Under the pieces are notes generated by a model that was given only the letters and a program-made list of their open reading frames with translations, searched no databases and was not told where the DNA came from. Shown one piece after another: positions 36,261 to 45,733 of a stretch of 64,000 bases of DNA. This stretch comes from Akkermansiaceae bacterium (GTDB taxonomy: Bacteria > Verrucomicrobiota > Verrucomicrobiia > Verrucomicrobiales > Akkermansiaceae), in contig JABDRB010000012.1 of the NCBI GenBank assembly GCA_013041925.1, positions 186,001 through 250,000 of the forward strand, read 5' to 3'. The position numbers were made by a program, and so were the translations under genes. How positions within the stretch are numbered: the stretch's first letter is position 1; each line of letters starts with the position of its first letter.

Positions 36261-37772
36261 ATGGAATGGCTTTGGTACATACTCTACTTTATCGTCCTCA
36301 TCTGTCTGTCCGGCTACGGATTTCACCGCTTGATGATTGTCACGCTCTATTTGAAGCACTCCCGCAAGCGACCTGAGCCGAAATCCCAATTTGAAGAACT
36401 CCCGCTCGTCACGGTGCAACTTCCTTGTTTCAATGAAATGCATGTCATGGAGCGCCTGCTCGACTCCGTTTCCAACCTCGACTACCCGAAGGACAAACTG
36501 CAGATTCAAGTGCTGGATGACTCGACTGACGAGACCACGGCGATCTGCCAACAGGAAGTCACAAAACTCATCGATCGAGGGTTTGACGCCATGCATGTGC
36601 ACCGCACAGACCGCACCGGCTACAAGGCTGGCGCACTCGAAAACGGCACCGAATCAGCAAAAGGCGAGTATCTCTTCATTCTCGACTCTGATTTTGTCCC
36701 CACCCCAGATGTCCTCAAAAAAATCATCCACTACTTCACCGACGATAAGATCGGTATGATCCAAACCCGCTGGGAACACATCAACCGGACATTCAATGCC
36801 CTGACACGCGTGCAGGCAATGTTCCTCGATGGCCACTTGGAACTCGAACAGACCGCCCGGAACCGCAGTGGTCGATTTTTTACCTTCAATGGCACCGCCG
36901 GCATCTGGCGTAAATCCTGTATCGCCGACGCAGGCGGATGGGAGCACGACACCCTGACGGAGGATATGGACCTCAGCTACCGTGCCCAACTCAAAGGATG
37001 GAAATTTATCTTCCTCAATGATGTCACCACCCCCGCTGAGCTTCCTGTCGATATGGAAGGATTCAAGAGCCAGCAACACCGCTGGACCAAAGGGTCGATC
37101 CAAGTCTGCAAGAAATGCCTCATCGATATCTGGAAAAGTAAGGCTCCACTCTACTGCAAGCTGGAAGCCACGGCACACCTGACCTCGAACTTTGCTTACC
37201 TTGCCCTTTTTGCCCTGCTTTTCCTAATCTGGCCGAAGCAGCACAGTGGCGTGACCTGGTTTGCCGACAATGGGATTTCCGAGCATTTGCTCAACTTTCC
37301 GATCTTCTTCTTTGGTAGTGTCTCGGTTGCGATGTTCTACATCACGAGTCAAAAGGCGCTCCGACCTGGCACCTGGCTTAAAGACATCCTCTACCTCCCT
37401 CTCCTGCTCGCTCTCGGCATCGGCATGTCGGTAAACAATGCCAAAGCGGTTCTCGAAGCCCTCTTCAACCACGAAACGGGCTTCGTGCGCACGCCCAAAT
37501 ACGGAATCAATGGCAACAAGGAGGAAAAGAAAGCCTCTTGGAAAAAAAGCCGCTACAAGGCGATCAAGTCACTTACTCCCTTTGTTGAGCTCGCCTTCGG
37601 CCTGTTTTTCACCGTGGTGGTGGTCGATAATGCTCTTGGAGGCAACTGGGTAGCCGCCGTGCTCTTGATGCCATTCCCTGTCGGATTTTTCTACACATCG
37701 CTCAGCTCGCTCGGCCAGCAGCTCCCCGCTGTTTTCACCTCCCGTGCCACAGCAAAAGAGGAGAAAAAGTAA
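36261..37772 (+). CDS. Processive family-2 glycosyltransferase (cellulose-synthase-like)
   Basis: 503 aa. One N-terminal membrane helix, then a cytosolic GT2 domain with VTVQLPCFNE, DDSTDET, DSDFVP, TEDMD and QQHRW, the D,D,D,QxxRW set of processive beta-glycan synthases, then four or more C-terminal helices. It resembles bacterial relatives of plant CslA mannan synthases. It uses a nucleotide sugar to make an exported polysaccharide; the sugar is not readable. No BcsB or PilZ partner is adjacent. Confidence 0.88.
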   Translation: MEWLWYILYFIVLICLSGYGFHRLMIVTLYLKHSRKRPEPKSQFEELPLVTVQLPCFNEMHVMERLLDSVSNLDYPKDKLQIQVLDDSTDETTAICQQEVTKLIDRGFDAMHVHRTDRTGYKAGALENGTESAKGEYLFILDSDFVPTPDVLKKIIHYFTDDKIGMIQTRWEHINRTFNALTRVQAMFLDGHLELEQTARNRSGRFFTFNGTAGIWRKSCIADAGGWEHDTLTEDMDLSYRAQLKGWKFIFLNDVTTPAELPVDMEGFKSQQHRWTKGSIQVCKKCLIDIWKSKAPLYCKLEATAHLTSNFAYLALFALLFLIWPKQHSGVTWFADNGISEHLLNFPIFFFGSVSVAMFYITSQKALRPGTWLKDILYLPLLLALGIGMSVNNAKAVLEALFNHETGFVRTPKYGINGNKEEKKASWKKSRYKAIKSLTPFVELAFGLFFTVVVVDNALGGNWVAAVLLMPFPVGFFYTSLSSLGQQLPAVFTSRATAKEEKK

Positions 37773-37848
37773 AAACCCAAGCAGAAGCCAAGTAGAAACT
37801 TGTCCAGCATTCTGATTTTTTGTAGGATGCGGGGTGATGACAACCATC

Positions 37849-38487
37849 ATGAACATCACTCATCGGGCACCCATGATACACGTGCCTAGCTATGGCTTGT
37901 TCTGGATCGCGGCCATTGCTGCGGTGCTGTGCTTAACGAGCTGCGGCCAAGGTGATCCGCGCAACGGCGTCATTATCAGCGTCAAGGATCAGAAAATGCT
38001 CCTTGTTCACAACGGAGCCCCCGTGAAAACCTACGGCGTTTCCACGTCAAAATTCGGTCTCGGCAGCCGGAGAGGGAGTCTACACACACCTCTCGGTCGA
38101 ATGGAAGTAGCTCGGAAAATTGGTTCGGGCGCGCCGTCGGGTGCCGTATTCAAAAGCCGACGCCGCACCGGTGAGGTCATCAAGGTCAATGCTCCCGGAC
38201 GCGACCCGATCGTTAGCCGGATCATCTGGTTACGTGGGAAACAATCCAGAAACCGCAACACCTACGCACGTTACATCTACATCCACGGCACACCCGAGGA
38301 GCGCAACATCGGCCATCCTGCCAGCTACGGCTGCATCCGTATGAAATCACGTGACATCATCGACCTCTACCGCCAACTGGCCATCGGATCTGGAGTCAAC
38401 ATCATCCGCAGGTCACTGATGCACACCAACGCAGGCAGAGATTATGCCGCCAGAAACGAAAGCTACCTTCCCGCCGCTGGTAATTAA
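37849..38487 (+). CDS. L,D-transpeptidase lipoprotein (3)
   Basis: 212 aa from MNITHRAP; starts at 37834 and 37873 are alternatives. The leader ends with lipobox LTSC. YkuD fold with GVIISVKDQKMLLVHNG, TPLGRMEV, YIYIHGTPEE and catalytic ASYGCIRM (Tyr replaces the usual His before Gly-Cys). Third such enzyme in the window. Confidence 0.85.
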   Translation: MNITHRAPMIHVPSYGLFWIAAIAAVLCLTSCGQGDPRNGVIISVKDQKMLLVHNGAPVKTYGVSTSKFGLGSRRGSLHTPLGRMEVARKIGSGAPSGAVFKSRRRTGEVIKVNAPGRDPIVSRIIWLRGKQSRNRNTYARYIYIHGTPEERNIGHPASYGCIRMKSRDIIDLYRQLAIGSGVNIIRRSLMHTNAGRDYAARNESYLPAAGN

Positions 38488-38630
38488 TCCCGACGTTTCA
38501 GCCACCCCTCGGTCGGAGTAAGATGCCGAGCAGCATGCGCTCAATCACGGAAAATCACGTCCCAATAGGCGATATCGACCGTGGATTAATCGGATTATGG
38601 AAAAACGTCACATTTTCCTGACCATCAAGC

Positions 38631-38658
38631 TTGACAGCATAGCGTAACCGAGTAGTTT
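38631..38658 (+). promoter_or_regulatory. Sigma-70 promoter of rpsT
   Basis: TTGACA (38631-38636), 16-bp spacer, TAGTTT (38653-38658). Predicted leader about 49 nt before the rpsT ATG. Confidence 0.5.
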
Positions 38659-38713
38659 CACCGCCCCGAAACAGAACTCCCGCGTAACGCACCACTCTCA
38701 ACTCAGTCAACCC

Positions 38714-38971
38714 ATGGCCAATTCTAAATCAGCTCTCAAGCGTGTCCGCCAAGCCGCGACCCGCACCGCACACAACAAAACCCTCACCAGCCGCATGAAG
38801 TCACTTCGTAAGAAGACACTCGTAGCCGCTGAAGCAGGTGACAAAGAAGCCGCTCAGAAATCATTCTCCGAGTTCAGCTCAGCCGTGGACATCTGTGCAA
38901 AGAACAACATCATCCACAAAAACAAAGCCTCTAACCTCAAGAGCAAGACAAACAAACACGTCAAAGGCTAA
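38714..38971 (+). CDS. rpsT: 30S ribosomal protein S20
   Basis: 85 aa, basic and helical. MANSKSALKRVRQAATRTAHN and the IIHKNKASNLKSKTNK end are family hallmarks. Binds 16S rRNA early in 30S assembly. Monocistronic, with promoter and terminator. Confidence 0.97.
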   Translation: MANSKSALKRVRQAATRTAHNKTLTSRMKSLRKKTLVAAEAGDKEAAQKSFSEFSSAVDICAKNNIIHKNKASNLKSKTNKHVKG

Positions 38972-39021
38972 TCAAAAACAAACCGGAGCGTCGGTTGAAT
39001 TCACTTTTTCAAGTTTTTAAG

Positions 39022-39052
39022 AAGCGGCTCCGTCAAACGGGGCCGCTTTTTT
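39022..39052 (+). terminator. Rho-independent terminator of rpsT
   Basis: AAGCGGCTCCG/CGGGGCCGCTT, 11 bp with one T-G, loop TCAAA, six T. Confidence 0.88.
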
Positions 39053-39150
39053 GTATCTCGTATCTCGTCCTAGGTATCACGCCCCCATCCAGCTGCATCG
39101 CTACTTTTTAGTGGACAAGCCCCCATCCCGAATTATTTTTCATTACAACG

Positions 39151-39384
39151 ATGACATCCACCCCACAGCAACAGTCCCGTATTGAAAAAGCCAAAGAGAT
39201 TGCCAACAACCCCGGTAACTACAAGGTCTGCGAAGGCTGCGACTCCATCGTAGGCTCAGGCACCCATATTTGCCCGAACTGCCACGGCTATCGCTTTGAT
39301 CCCGAGGCATCACGGGTCGTTGACCAAGCCGTCTGGCTCGGCTGCCGAGAGCAGACATCCGTCACCGCAGAGGACCTCATCTAA
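39151..39384 (+). CDS. Small zinc-ribbon protein
   Basis: 77 aa. VCEGCDSIV and ICPNCHGYRFD supply a CxxC-x(15)-CxxC ribbon. The N-terminus is helical and charged. Function unknown. 20 bp upstream of the Gre-like gene, probably one transcript. Confidence 0.7.
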   Translation: MTSTPQQQSRIEKAKEIANNPGNYKVCEGCDSIVGSGTHICPNCHGYRFDPEASRVVDQAVWLGCREQTSVTAEDLI

Positions 39385-39404
39385 ATCATCACTCGTTTCT
39401 CTGG

Positions 39405-39866
39405 ATGAGTAAAAAGGAAATCGTCCGGCAAATCGCCGCCCACCTCAATCAACAGCTGGCCACCATGAAGGAGGCCGCTAAGGCCACCCACGAGGCATCC
39501 ACAGGCGATGAGGCGAAGGCAGAGGGGAAATACGACACCCGTGGGCTGGAAGCTTCTTACTTAGCAGATGCGCAGGCCGAGCAATGTCAGAAGCTTGAGC
39601 GATCAGTCCATGTTTTTGAGTCGCTCATCTTAGCCGACCATCCCTCAGGCGGATCGATAGGCCCCGGCGATTTAGTCGAAACCGAGCACGAAGGCATTTT
39701 TCATTATTACCTGCTGACCCCGTGTGCCGGCGGCATCAGCATCGAGTATGAAGGCTACGACCTTACCACCGTCTCACCAGAGGCTCCGCTCTACCAAGAT
39801 TTACTCGACCGTCAGGTCGGCGACAAGCTGGACCATCCGCCGCTGCTGATCCTCGATGTCTTTTAA
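39405..39866 (+). CDS. GreA/GreB C-terminal-like protein
   Basis: 153 aa. A coiled N-terminal half (about 1-65) precedes a domain with SIGPGDLVETE, FHYYLLTPCAGG and SPEAPLYQDLLDRQVGDKL, matching the FKBP-like C-terminal domain of Gre factors (SPLGxALLGxxxGD). The acidic tip of the Gre coiled coil is not obvious, so it may bind RNA polymerase without cleavage activity. Confidence 0.62.
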   Translation: MSKKEIVRQIAAHLNQQLATMKEAAKATHEASTGDEAKAEGKYDTRGLEASYLADAQAEQCQKLERSVHVFESLILADHPSGGSIGPGDLVETEHEGIFHYYLLTPCAGGISIEYEGYDLTTVSPEAPLYQDLLDRQVGDKLDHPPLLILDVF

Positions 39867-39933
39867 AAAAAGCTAAACGACTCACGTCATCCATCATTCT
39901 CACCCATTATACATACCCAACCTATCCCACACC

Positions 39934-40389
39934 ATGAACTCACTGAGCGACACCATCACCGACCATATGAAAACCGCCATGCGCGAACGCAACAAGGTGG
40001 TTCTCAACACCCTGCGCGCCCTTAAATCCGCCATCACCAATGCCGCCATCGACAAGGCAGGCGCCGGCACCGAGCTTCCAGAAAATGAGGTGATCAACAT
40101 CATCCGCAAACAGATCAAGCAGCGGCAAGATTCCATCGAACAATTTGAAAAAGCCAACCGCGCGGAACTCGCTGAGAACGAGAAGCAGGAGATCATCATC
40201 CTAGAAACCTACCTCCCTACCCCACTCACCGATGAGGAAATCGTGGCTGCCGTGGACTCCGCCATCGCGGAAGCTGGCGCAGCAAGTAAAAAGGACATGG
40301 GACAGGTCATGAAGATCCTCCAGCAAAAAACCGGCGGCCGAGCCGATGGTAAAAAATTGTCGCAGGAGGTCATGAAGCGACTGTCTTGA
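39934..40389 (+). CDS. yqeY: GatB/YqeY-domain protein
   Basis: 151 aa, the family length. MKTAMRERNKVVLNTLRALKS, LETYLPTPLTDEEI, KDMGQVMKIL and GRADGKKLSQEVMKRLS are characteristic. Resembles the tRNA-interacting tail of GatB; molecular role not established. Confidence 0.93.
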   Translation: MNSLSDTITDHMKTAMRERNKVVLNTLRALKSAITNAAIDKAGAGTELPENEVINIIRKQIKQRQDSIEQFEKANRAELAENEKQEIIILETYLPTPLTDEEIVAAVDSAIAEAGAASKKDMGQVMKILQQKTGGRADGKKLSQEVMKRLS

Positions 40390-40426
40390 TCGTTTCCTCG
40401 CTCGAGCCATCGCAACCAATCACCGG

Positions 40427-41098
40427 ATGAAATTTGCTGCCATCATCGTTGCCGCGGGATCAAGTCGCCGTATGGGGTTCGATAAACTCTTGGCACCTCT
40501 GGTCGGCCAACCGGTGCTCGAACATAGCATCCGGGCATTCACCCGATGCGAGGCCATCACCCAAATCATCGTCGTCTGCCCCAAAGATCGCTTCGAGGCG
40601 CTTAACCTCGATTTCCCCCATCCTGACATGCATCGTGTCGATGGTGGTGCCGACCGGCATGACTCGGTTGCGGCGGGTCTGGCATTATTAGCGGACGGCA
40701 CCGATTACGTGGCGGTTCACGATGGCGCCCGACCCCTTATTTCAAGTGAGCAAATCATGCGCGTCCTCCTCTCGGCCAAGCAACACAACGGCGCGGCATC
40801 CGCCCGACCCGTCACGGAAACCGTCAAACGAGCCAACGCAGAGGGACAGGTCACCGAGTCCGTGAGCCGTGACAACCTCTGGCTCATGGAGACACCACAA
40901 ATCTTCAAGGCCAACTTGTTAATGGAGGCGTATCGAGTTGTTCAACGCCATGGCGAACGTGTCACCGATGAGGTCTCCGCCATGGAGCTTATTGGTCACC
41001 ACACCCATCTTGTCAGCAACCCGACCCCCAACCCTAAAATTACTTACCCTGAGGACATCGAGCAAGCCGAGGCCTTTCTCTCAAAGCCCCCCGCCTAA
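40427..41098 (+). CDS. ispD: 2-C-methyl-D-erythritol 4-phosphate cytidylyltransferase
   Basis: Third enzyme of the MEP isoprenoid pathway, coupling CTP and MEP. 223 aa. AAGSSRRMGFDKLL near residue 9 is the CTP loop, VHDGARPLI and RPVTETVKR are the active-site segments, and ETPQIFK is conserved. ispF is not adjacent. Confidence 0.95.
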   Translation: MKFAAIIVAAGSSRRMGFDKLLAPLVGQPVLEHSIRAFTRCEAITQIIVVCPKDRFEALNLDFPHPDMHRVDGGADRHDSVAAGLALLADGTDYVAVHDGARPLISSEQIMRVLLSAKQHNGAASARPVTETVKRANAEGQVTESVSRDNLWLMETPQIFKANLLMEAYRVVQRHGERVTDEVSAMELIGHHTHLVSNPTPNPKITYPEDIEQAEAFLSKPPA

Positions 41099-41127
41099 CA
41101 TCGTGGCAACACCACGAACACCACCTC

Positions 41128-41553
41128 TTAAGCCCAGTCGGGAACTTCTAACTTGAAACCAGGAATCCGGATGCGGACTTTTTGACCCGTCGCTGTCGTT
41201 CCAAAAAATGAGCCGTTGACCTCGGCGGCCATAGCCGTCACGTGGTAGCTGTTATAGGAAAAATCGGCTCCGGGATCGATCACAGGGGTTTGGCCAACCA
41301 CGCCATCACCCTCCACGACGGTAAACTCCCCCCCCTCCTCGCGCACCACCCACTTTCGCCCCATAATTCTCACCTTCTCCGAGGACTCATTCACGACCGT
41401 GATGAAGTAAACAAACGGGTGCGGTTTATCATGCGGCGCATCAAGGCTCGGCATGTAGATGACATCATCCACACGCACGCTCAAACCGTCGATCTCTTGG
41501 TAGTTTTCTGGGGAATGGTCAGGCACTTCAATTATCGGGTAGTCAGGAATCAA
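41128..41553 (-). CDS. apaG: ApaG-domain protein
   Basis: 141 aa. FVYFITVVNESSEKVRIMGRKW, GDGVVGQTPVIDPG and SYHVTAMAAEVNGSF follow the ApaG fold, an Fn3-like beta sandwich linked to divalent-cation tolerance. Last gene of the tonB-exbB-exbD-def run. Confidence 0.92.
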   Translation of the reverse strand: MIPDYPIIEVPDHSPENYQEIDGLSVRVDDVIYMPSLDAPHDKPHPFVYFITVVNESSEKVRIMGRKWVVREEGGEFTVVEGDGVVGQTPVIDPGADFSYNSYHVTAMAAEVNGSFFGTTATGQKVRIRIPGFKLEVPDWA

Positions 41554-41567
41554 TCAGGTGAGATGAG

Positions 41568-42113
41568 CTATTTAACGCCGAGCCGTCTGAGCTTGCGCTT
41601 GATGCTCACCTTGGCCGCTGGGCTGATACGGTCAACAAACAAAATACCATTGAGGTGGTCGACTTCGTGTTGAAGCGCACGTGCAAGTAATCCGTCGGAC
41701 TCCAGCTCCATCACGCTGCCATCGAGTTGAGTCAACGTCGCCTTAACCATGCTGGGGCGCCTTACATTGGCTTGGATGTCGTGAATACTGAGGCAACCTT
41801 CGCTCTCACTTTCGCGTGCCCCCTCAAGCTCAAGTTGTGGGTTGATAAAGACCAGCGGCATGATGTCCTTCATGTCAACATCCTCGCCATTGACTCTGAG
41901 AAAAGAAACACAGTCCGGGTCGTGGGAGACATCCACCACGGCCATGCGGACTTCTTTGCCTACCTGAGGGGCTGCGAGCCCCACACCATTCGCGTCCACC
42001 ATGGTTTCGATCATATCATCGGCAAGCTGCATGACATCCTCGTTGACATCTTCGATGGCACGGCATTTGACGCGCAGGACGGGGTTTCCGTATTGGGTGA
42101 TTTTAAGAATCAT
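41568..42113 (-). CDS. def: Peptide deformylase
   Basis: Removes the N-formyl group from nascent proteins. 181 aa. All three motifs are present: GVGLAAPQ near 43, EGCLS near 109 (metal Cys) and QHEVDH near 152 (metal His pair and catalytic Glu). The ATG is 4 bp from the exbD stop. Confidence 0.96.
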   Translation of the reverse strand: MILKITQYGNPVLRVKCRAIEDVNEDVMQLADDMIETMVDANGVGLAAPQVGKEVRMAVVDVSHDPDCVSFLRVNGEDVDMKDIMPLVFINPQLELEGARESESEGCLSIHDIQANVRRPSMVKATLTQLDGSVMELESDGLLARALQHEVDHLNGILFVDRISPAAKVSIKRKLRRLGVK

Positions 42114-42117
42114 AAGT

Positions 42118-42552
42118 TCATTCGTTGTTGAGTTGAGATCCAGGCAGCTTCACACGCGATGGCACATCCCGTGGGTTCATACCCGCCTGAATCAGCGCAT
42201 TCTGAATCTGGATAAATCGCTCGAGTGGGATCCCCTTGTCGGGCTCCAGCTCCAAACGGCGGGTAGGGAACTTTTCGCGGAAAACTTTGAGGTATTCCAC
42301 CAACATCCCCTCGTGAATCCGAGTCGCGTCGAGCGTGACACTACCGTCCGAAGCAATCGCAAGCACGGCAGCGGGGTCATTTACCTCTACTGTCGCCGAG
42401 TCCTGTGCCAAGGCAAGCTCGATATTCAGCACGTTTCGTTTAACCTTGGGATCATACTCGACCGCGAAGTAGATCAACAAAATCGCCAAAATGTCGATCA
42501 AGGGAATGATCGGCACCGTGGGGATCTTTCGGCTTGGACGGTGAAATTCCAC
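42118..42552 (-). CDS. ExbD/TolR-family proton-channel subunit
   Basis: 144 aa. Short cytosolic N-terminus, one membrane helix IPLIDILAILLIYFAVEY carrying the conserved proton-path Asp (PLID), then a periplasmic domain. Part of the energy-transducing complex with the ExbB and TonB genes upstream. Confidence 0.92.
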   Translation of the reverse strand: MEFHRPSRKIPTVPIIPLIDILAILLIYFAVEYDPKVKRNVLNIELALAQDSATVEVNDPAAVLAIASDGSVTLDATRIHEGMLVEYLKVFREKFPTRRLELEPDKGIPLERFIQIQNALIQAGMNPRDVPSRVKLPGSQLNNE

Positions 42553-42576
42553 GTTAATTAAAGGCTAAGAGTCGGG

Positions 42577-43245
42577 CTATCGGTTCTTTAAATAGACGTG
42601 TTGGTGGCACGCTGATGTCACCTTACCCATGAGGACCTCCAGACGTGCGGCCATCGTTTCGATTTTCCGATTAAAATGACTGTGCGCAATCACCGTGGGC
42701 ACCGCGACAGCTAAGCCGGCTACCGTCGTGTTGAGAGCCATCGCAATCCCCTGCCCGACCCGTGCCGCATCCGCCCCTTGCCCGACGTTAGCAAAGACCA
42801 ACACCAAGCCACTCGCCGTGCCCAGCAACCCCAGCAACGGCGCAATCGTAATCACCACCTCCAACGCGGGCATGCCTGTGTGCATTTTTACAATCTCCTC
42901 GCGGGCGGCCGACTGCACCGCCTCCTGGACCTCACCCTGCGATTTTCCTGCATTGTGAAATGCTACGGCACAGAGACGATCCAAGGCCGTCTCACCTGCG
43001 GTCACATCCGACTGAAGCGTCTTCAGTTGTCCCTTTTCCAGCTGTTCTTCGATCATTTCCAGCTCATGGGCCAAACGCGATGGAATAATGAGTGCCTTGC
43101 CCAGCGTCATCAGTTTAAAAACGACCACCGCCACCGCTATCAATGAGCAGAGCAGAATGGGCACCATAAACCATCCGCCATGGATAATAAAATTCCACAC
43201 GACCTCCCAGGCCGCTGTCTTGGACGTGTTCATAAAAAATGGCAT
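42577..43245 (-). CDS. MotA/TolQ/ExbB-family proton-channel protein
   Basis: 222 aa, three membrane helices (about 20-40, 128-150, 165-190). APLLGLLGTASGLVLVF and GIAMALNTTVAGLAVAVP are the ExbB signatures. Powers TonB-dependent outer-membrane transport. 24 bp upstream of exbD. Confidence 0.93.
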   Translation of the reverse strand: MPFFMNTSKTAAWEVVWNFIIHGGWFMVPILLCSLIAVAVVVFKLMTLGKALIIPSRLAHELEMIEEQLEKGQLKTLQSDVTAGETALDRLCAVAFHNAGKSQGEVQEAVQSAAREEIVKMHTGMPALEVVITIAPLLGLLGTASGLVLVFANVGQGADAARVGQGIAMALNTTVAGLAVAVPTVIAHSHFNRKIETMAARLEVLMGKVTSACHQHVYLKNR

Positions 43246-43333
43246 GGGAAATATTCAGTAAGGATGGAAATGATGGGCTGCAAGGGAAATGCACACTTGA
43301 CCACGATTGATCCAGCGTGAAATGATTTCGAGG

Positions 43334-44572
43334 TTAAAAATAAAAGTTATACATCAACTCGAGAGGATCGCCTTTCAGCTCCTTGAGCACAGACTTCGAC
43401 ATCTTAGGCAGCTTTGCCTGTCGGATAGCACGTTGGGTGAATCCTTGCTCGATGTAATTCCCGCCGACCACTTCTTGGAATTTGATCCCGGAGATCCCCC
43501 CGTGTTGATCGACGTAGAACCTGAGTGATATCACCCCAGGCACAATGTGGTCGCGATGCTGCTCACAGTTCCTGCGCCACTGCAGTTCCACGGCCTTACT
43601 GACCAACGCCTGGTAACGTCCCAAGGGGGAGTTTTTGACATTGAGTGCGCTTTTGCCACTGCGTGAAATCGACCCCGTCACCTTGATTTTACGGGAGAAC
43701 CCTTCGAAACCACCTTGTTTCGGTGGCGTTTGTTCGATCTCCTCCCCCTGAGCGTCACTCTCGGATGCCCCTTGATTCGGTTTCGGCTTGGGCAAGGTTT
43801 CTGCGTCCGGTTTGTCTTCAATCACCCCCTTGCCGTCGCCAACATCCGTATGAGGCAACAATCGCCCCTCCTTAAGGTGTTGATTCCTAGGCCGGGCCGA
43901 TGCTGATGCATCTGGCTTGGTCGACTCCACTTGGGTTTGATCATCCATCAACGAGTCGTTTTTCCGCGCGGCACTAGTATCCTGAGGCGTCTCGGTTTCC
44001 TCCCCCGTTGCATCCATGCCAACCGACCCATCCTCATAGGTTCGATCAACCGTTTCCACATGCCCAGGAAAAAGCGGGGCGGCTCCGTCCTGAGATAGCG
44101 TGTTGGCCGCCGCCTCTGGTGTGGGTTCAAGTTCTGAGGCAGCCCGCGTATCTCGCTCACCCAAAATCTCTGTCGGGGCGTCTGGCTTGCCTTCCTGATC
44201 AGGTGACGTCCGGGCAAACCGACGATCCTGCATGGGCATCGTTTCCCGCGGTTCCTGAATCGGCAACGCAGGTGCTTCCTCGACAGCGGGTGGCTTCGGC
44301 TCATCCTGCTTGGGCACCGGTTCAGGTTGGCTCAGCTCGGGCATCGCCTGCGCAATGGCAGGCGGTGGTGCCGGATCTGAAATAAACGGCCGCATCACCA
44401 CCATCACCTCAGGCTCCGGCACCACGGGCTCATTTTCAGCCGATGCAACCGCCCATAAAGGCAGGTCCAAGATGATCAAAAGAACCCAGAAACCCAAAAC
44501 AAAAACATGCACCGCCACCGCCGCCACCGCGGAGAGGATCGCTCGCTTTTGTAACAACGTCAATGGGATCAC
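43334..44572 (-). CDS. TonB-like energy transducer
   Basis: 412 aa. Cytosolic start, one membrane anchor (about 12-38), a long Pro/Glu/Gln-rich periplasmic spacer (45-310), then a TonB C-terminal domain with YQALVSKAVELQW, GVISLRFYVDQHGG and ending MYNFYF. The spacer is longer than in E. coli TonB (239 aa total). Heads the exbBD operon; 88 bp to exbB. Confidence 0.86.
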   Translation of the reverse strand: MIPLTLLQKRAILSAVAAVAVHVFVLGFWVLLIILDLPLWAVASAENEPVVPEPEVMVVMRPFISDPAPPPAIAQAMPELSQPEPVPKQDEPKPPAVEEAPALPIQEPRETMPMQDRRFARTSPDQEGKPDAPTEILGERDTRAASELEPTPEAAANTLSQDGAAPLFPGHVETVDRTYEDGSVGMDATGEETETPQDTSAARKNDSLMDDQTQVESTKPDASASARPRNQHLKEGRLLPHTDVGDGKGVIEDKPDAETLPKPKPNQGASESDAQGEEIEQTPPKQGGFEGFSRKIKVTGSISRSGKSALNVKNSPLGRYQALVSKAVELQWRRNCEQHRDHIVPGVISLRFYVDQHGGISGIKFQEVVGGNYIEQGFTQRAIRQAKLPKMSKSVLKELKGDPLELMYNFYF

Positions 44573-44671
44573 GGCCGTATCCTAGCCCCGAATCGAGCAT
44601 TTCTAAACCCTAAATTCCACATCTCATCGAGCCGCGTTGACTTATCCCTCCCACCCTGCACTATCACCCGC

Positions 44672-45604
44672 GTGAAGATTGATGTGGATTGTATCAAACC
44701 CCAACGGATCGACCAGTTCTTGGTCACCCGATTACCCGAGCTGTCACGCTCGCGTATCCAGGCACTAATCAAATCCGGTGACATCCTCCTCAATGATACT
44801 AAAACCAAAGCAAAACAACAGGTCAGCAGTGGCGATGTCATATCCGTGGTCATCCCCGAACCCGAACCTGCCGAGGCTCAACCAGAGGACATCCCGCTGG
44901 AGGTCATCTACGAGGATAACGACATTATCGTGATCAACAAAGCACACGGTATGGTGGTCCACCCAGCCGCAGGCAATGCCGAGGGAACCTTGGTCAACGC
45001 CCTGCTTTTCCACTGCAAAGGCCAACTCTCCGGGATCGGCGGCGTGGAAAGGCCCGGGATTGTACACCGACTCGATAAGGACACCTCAGGCTGCATCATT
45101 GTTGCCAAAAACGACAACGCACATCAGTCGCTGACCACTCAGTTTCATGATCGAACCAACGAAAAGCGCTACCTCACCGTCGTCCAAGGAAACCCCAACC
45201 AAGACGAAGACAGCATTTTCACCCACATTGGTAGACATCCAGTCAATCGCCTCAAAATGGCCGTAGTCAACCCCGGCAGCGGCAAGACCGCCATCACCGA
45301 CTACAAGGTGCTCCATCACGCCGACAACGGCACTTGCCTCATCCTCTGTGACCTGCACACCGGGCGCACACACCAGATCCGTGTGCATATGCTCCATATC
45401 GGCACCCCCATTCTCGCTGACCCGATCTACGCAAAACCCGCCCGACAATCCGTGCAAACTGGTCGACTCATGCTGCACGCATGGCAGCTCGTCATCGATC
45501 ATCCACGCACAGGTGAACGGATGACTTTCCAAGCGCCTATCCCAGAAGAATACGCGCCGTGGACTGATGCCTGCGAGACCGACCTCTCACGCCCCGTGGG
45601 CTAG
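44672..45604 (+). CDS. RluD-family rRNA pseudouridine synthase
   Basis: 310 aa starting with GTG at 44672. S4 RNA-binding domain (10-70, SRSRIQALIKSGDILLN) then the RluA-type catalytic domain with PGIVHRLDKDTSG (catalytic Asp) and HTGRTHQIRVHM. Converts uridine to pseudouridine in large-subunit rRNA. Which of RluD/RluC it equals is not certain. Confidence 0.93.
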   Translation: MKIDVDCIKPQRIDQFLVTRLPELSRSRIQALIKSGDILLNDTKTKAKQQVSSGDVISVVIPEPEPAEAQPEDIPLEVIYEDNDIIVINKAHGMVVHPAAGNAEGTLVNALLFHCKGQLSGIGGVERPGIVHRLDKDTSGCIIVAKNDNAHQSLTTQFHDRTNEKRYLTVVQGNPNQDEDSIFTHIGRHPVNRLKMAVVNPGSGKTAITDYKVLHHADNGTCLILCDLHTGRTHQIRVHMLHIGTPILADPIYAKPARQSVQTGRLMLHAWQLVIDHPRTGERMTFQAPIPEEYAPWTDACETDLSRPVG

Positions 45605-45666
45605 TAGGATCCGCCAGCAATCCAGCGCACAAACACAATTTTGACGCGCTAATCTGACATCCCGAC

Positions 45667-45694
45667 TTGCAATGGATGATTTTCAGCGTATTGG
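45667..45694 (+). promoter_or_regulatory. Possible promoter of the selenoprotein gene
   Basis: TTGCAA (45667-45672), 16-bp spacer, TATTGG (45689-45694), 39 bp before the ATG. Spacing as in the other promoters here; the -10 match is weak. Confidence 0.35.
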
Positions 45695-45733
45695 TAATGG
45701 TTCTCTTAACCTAAACTTACCCTTAACCGAATC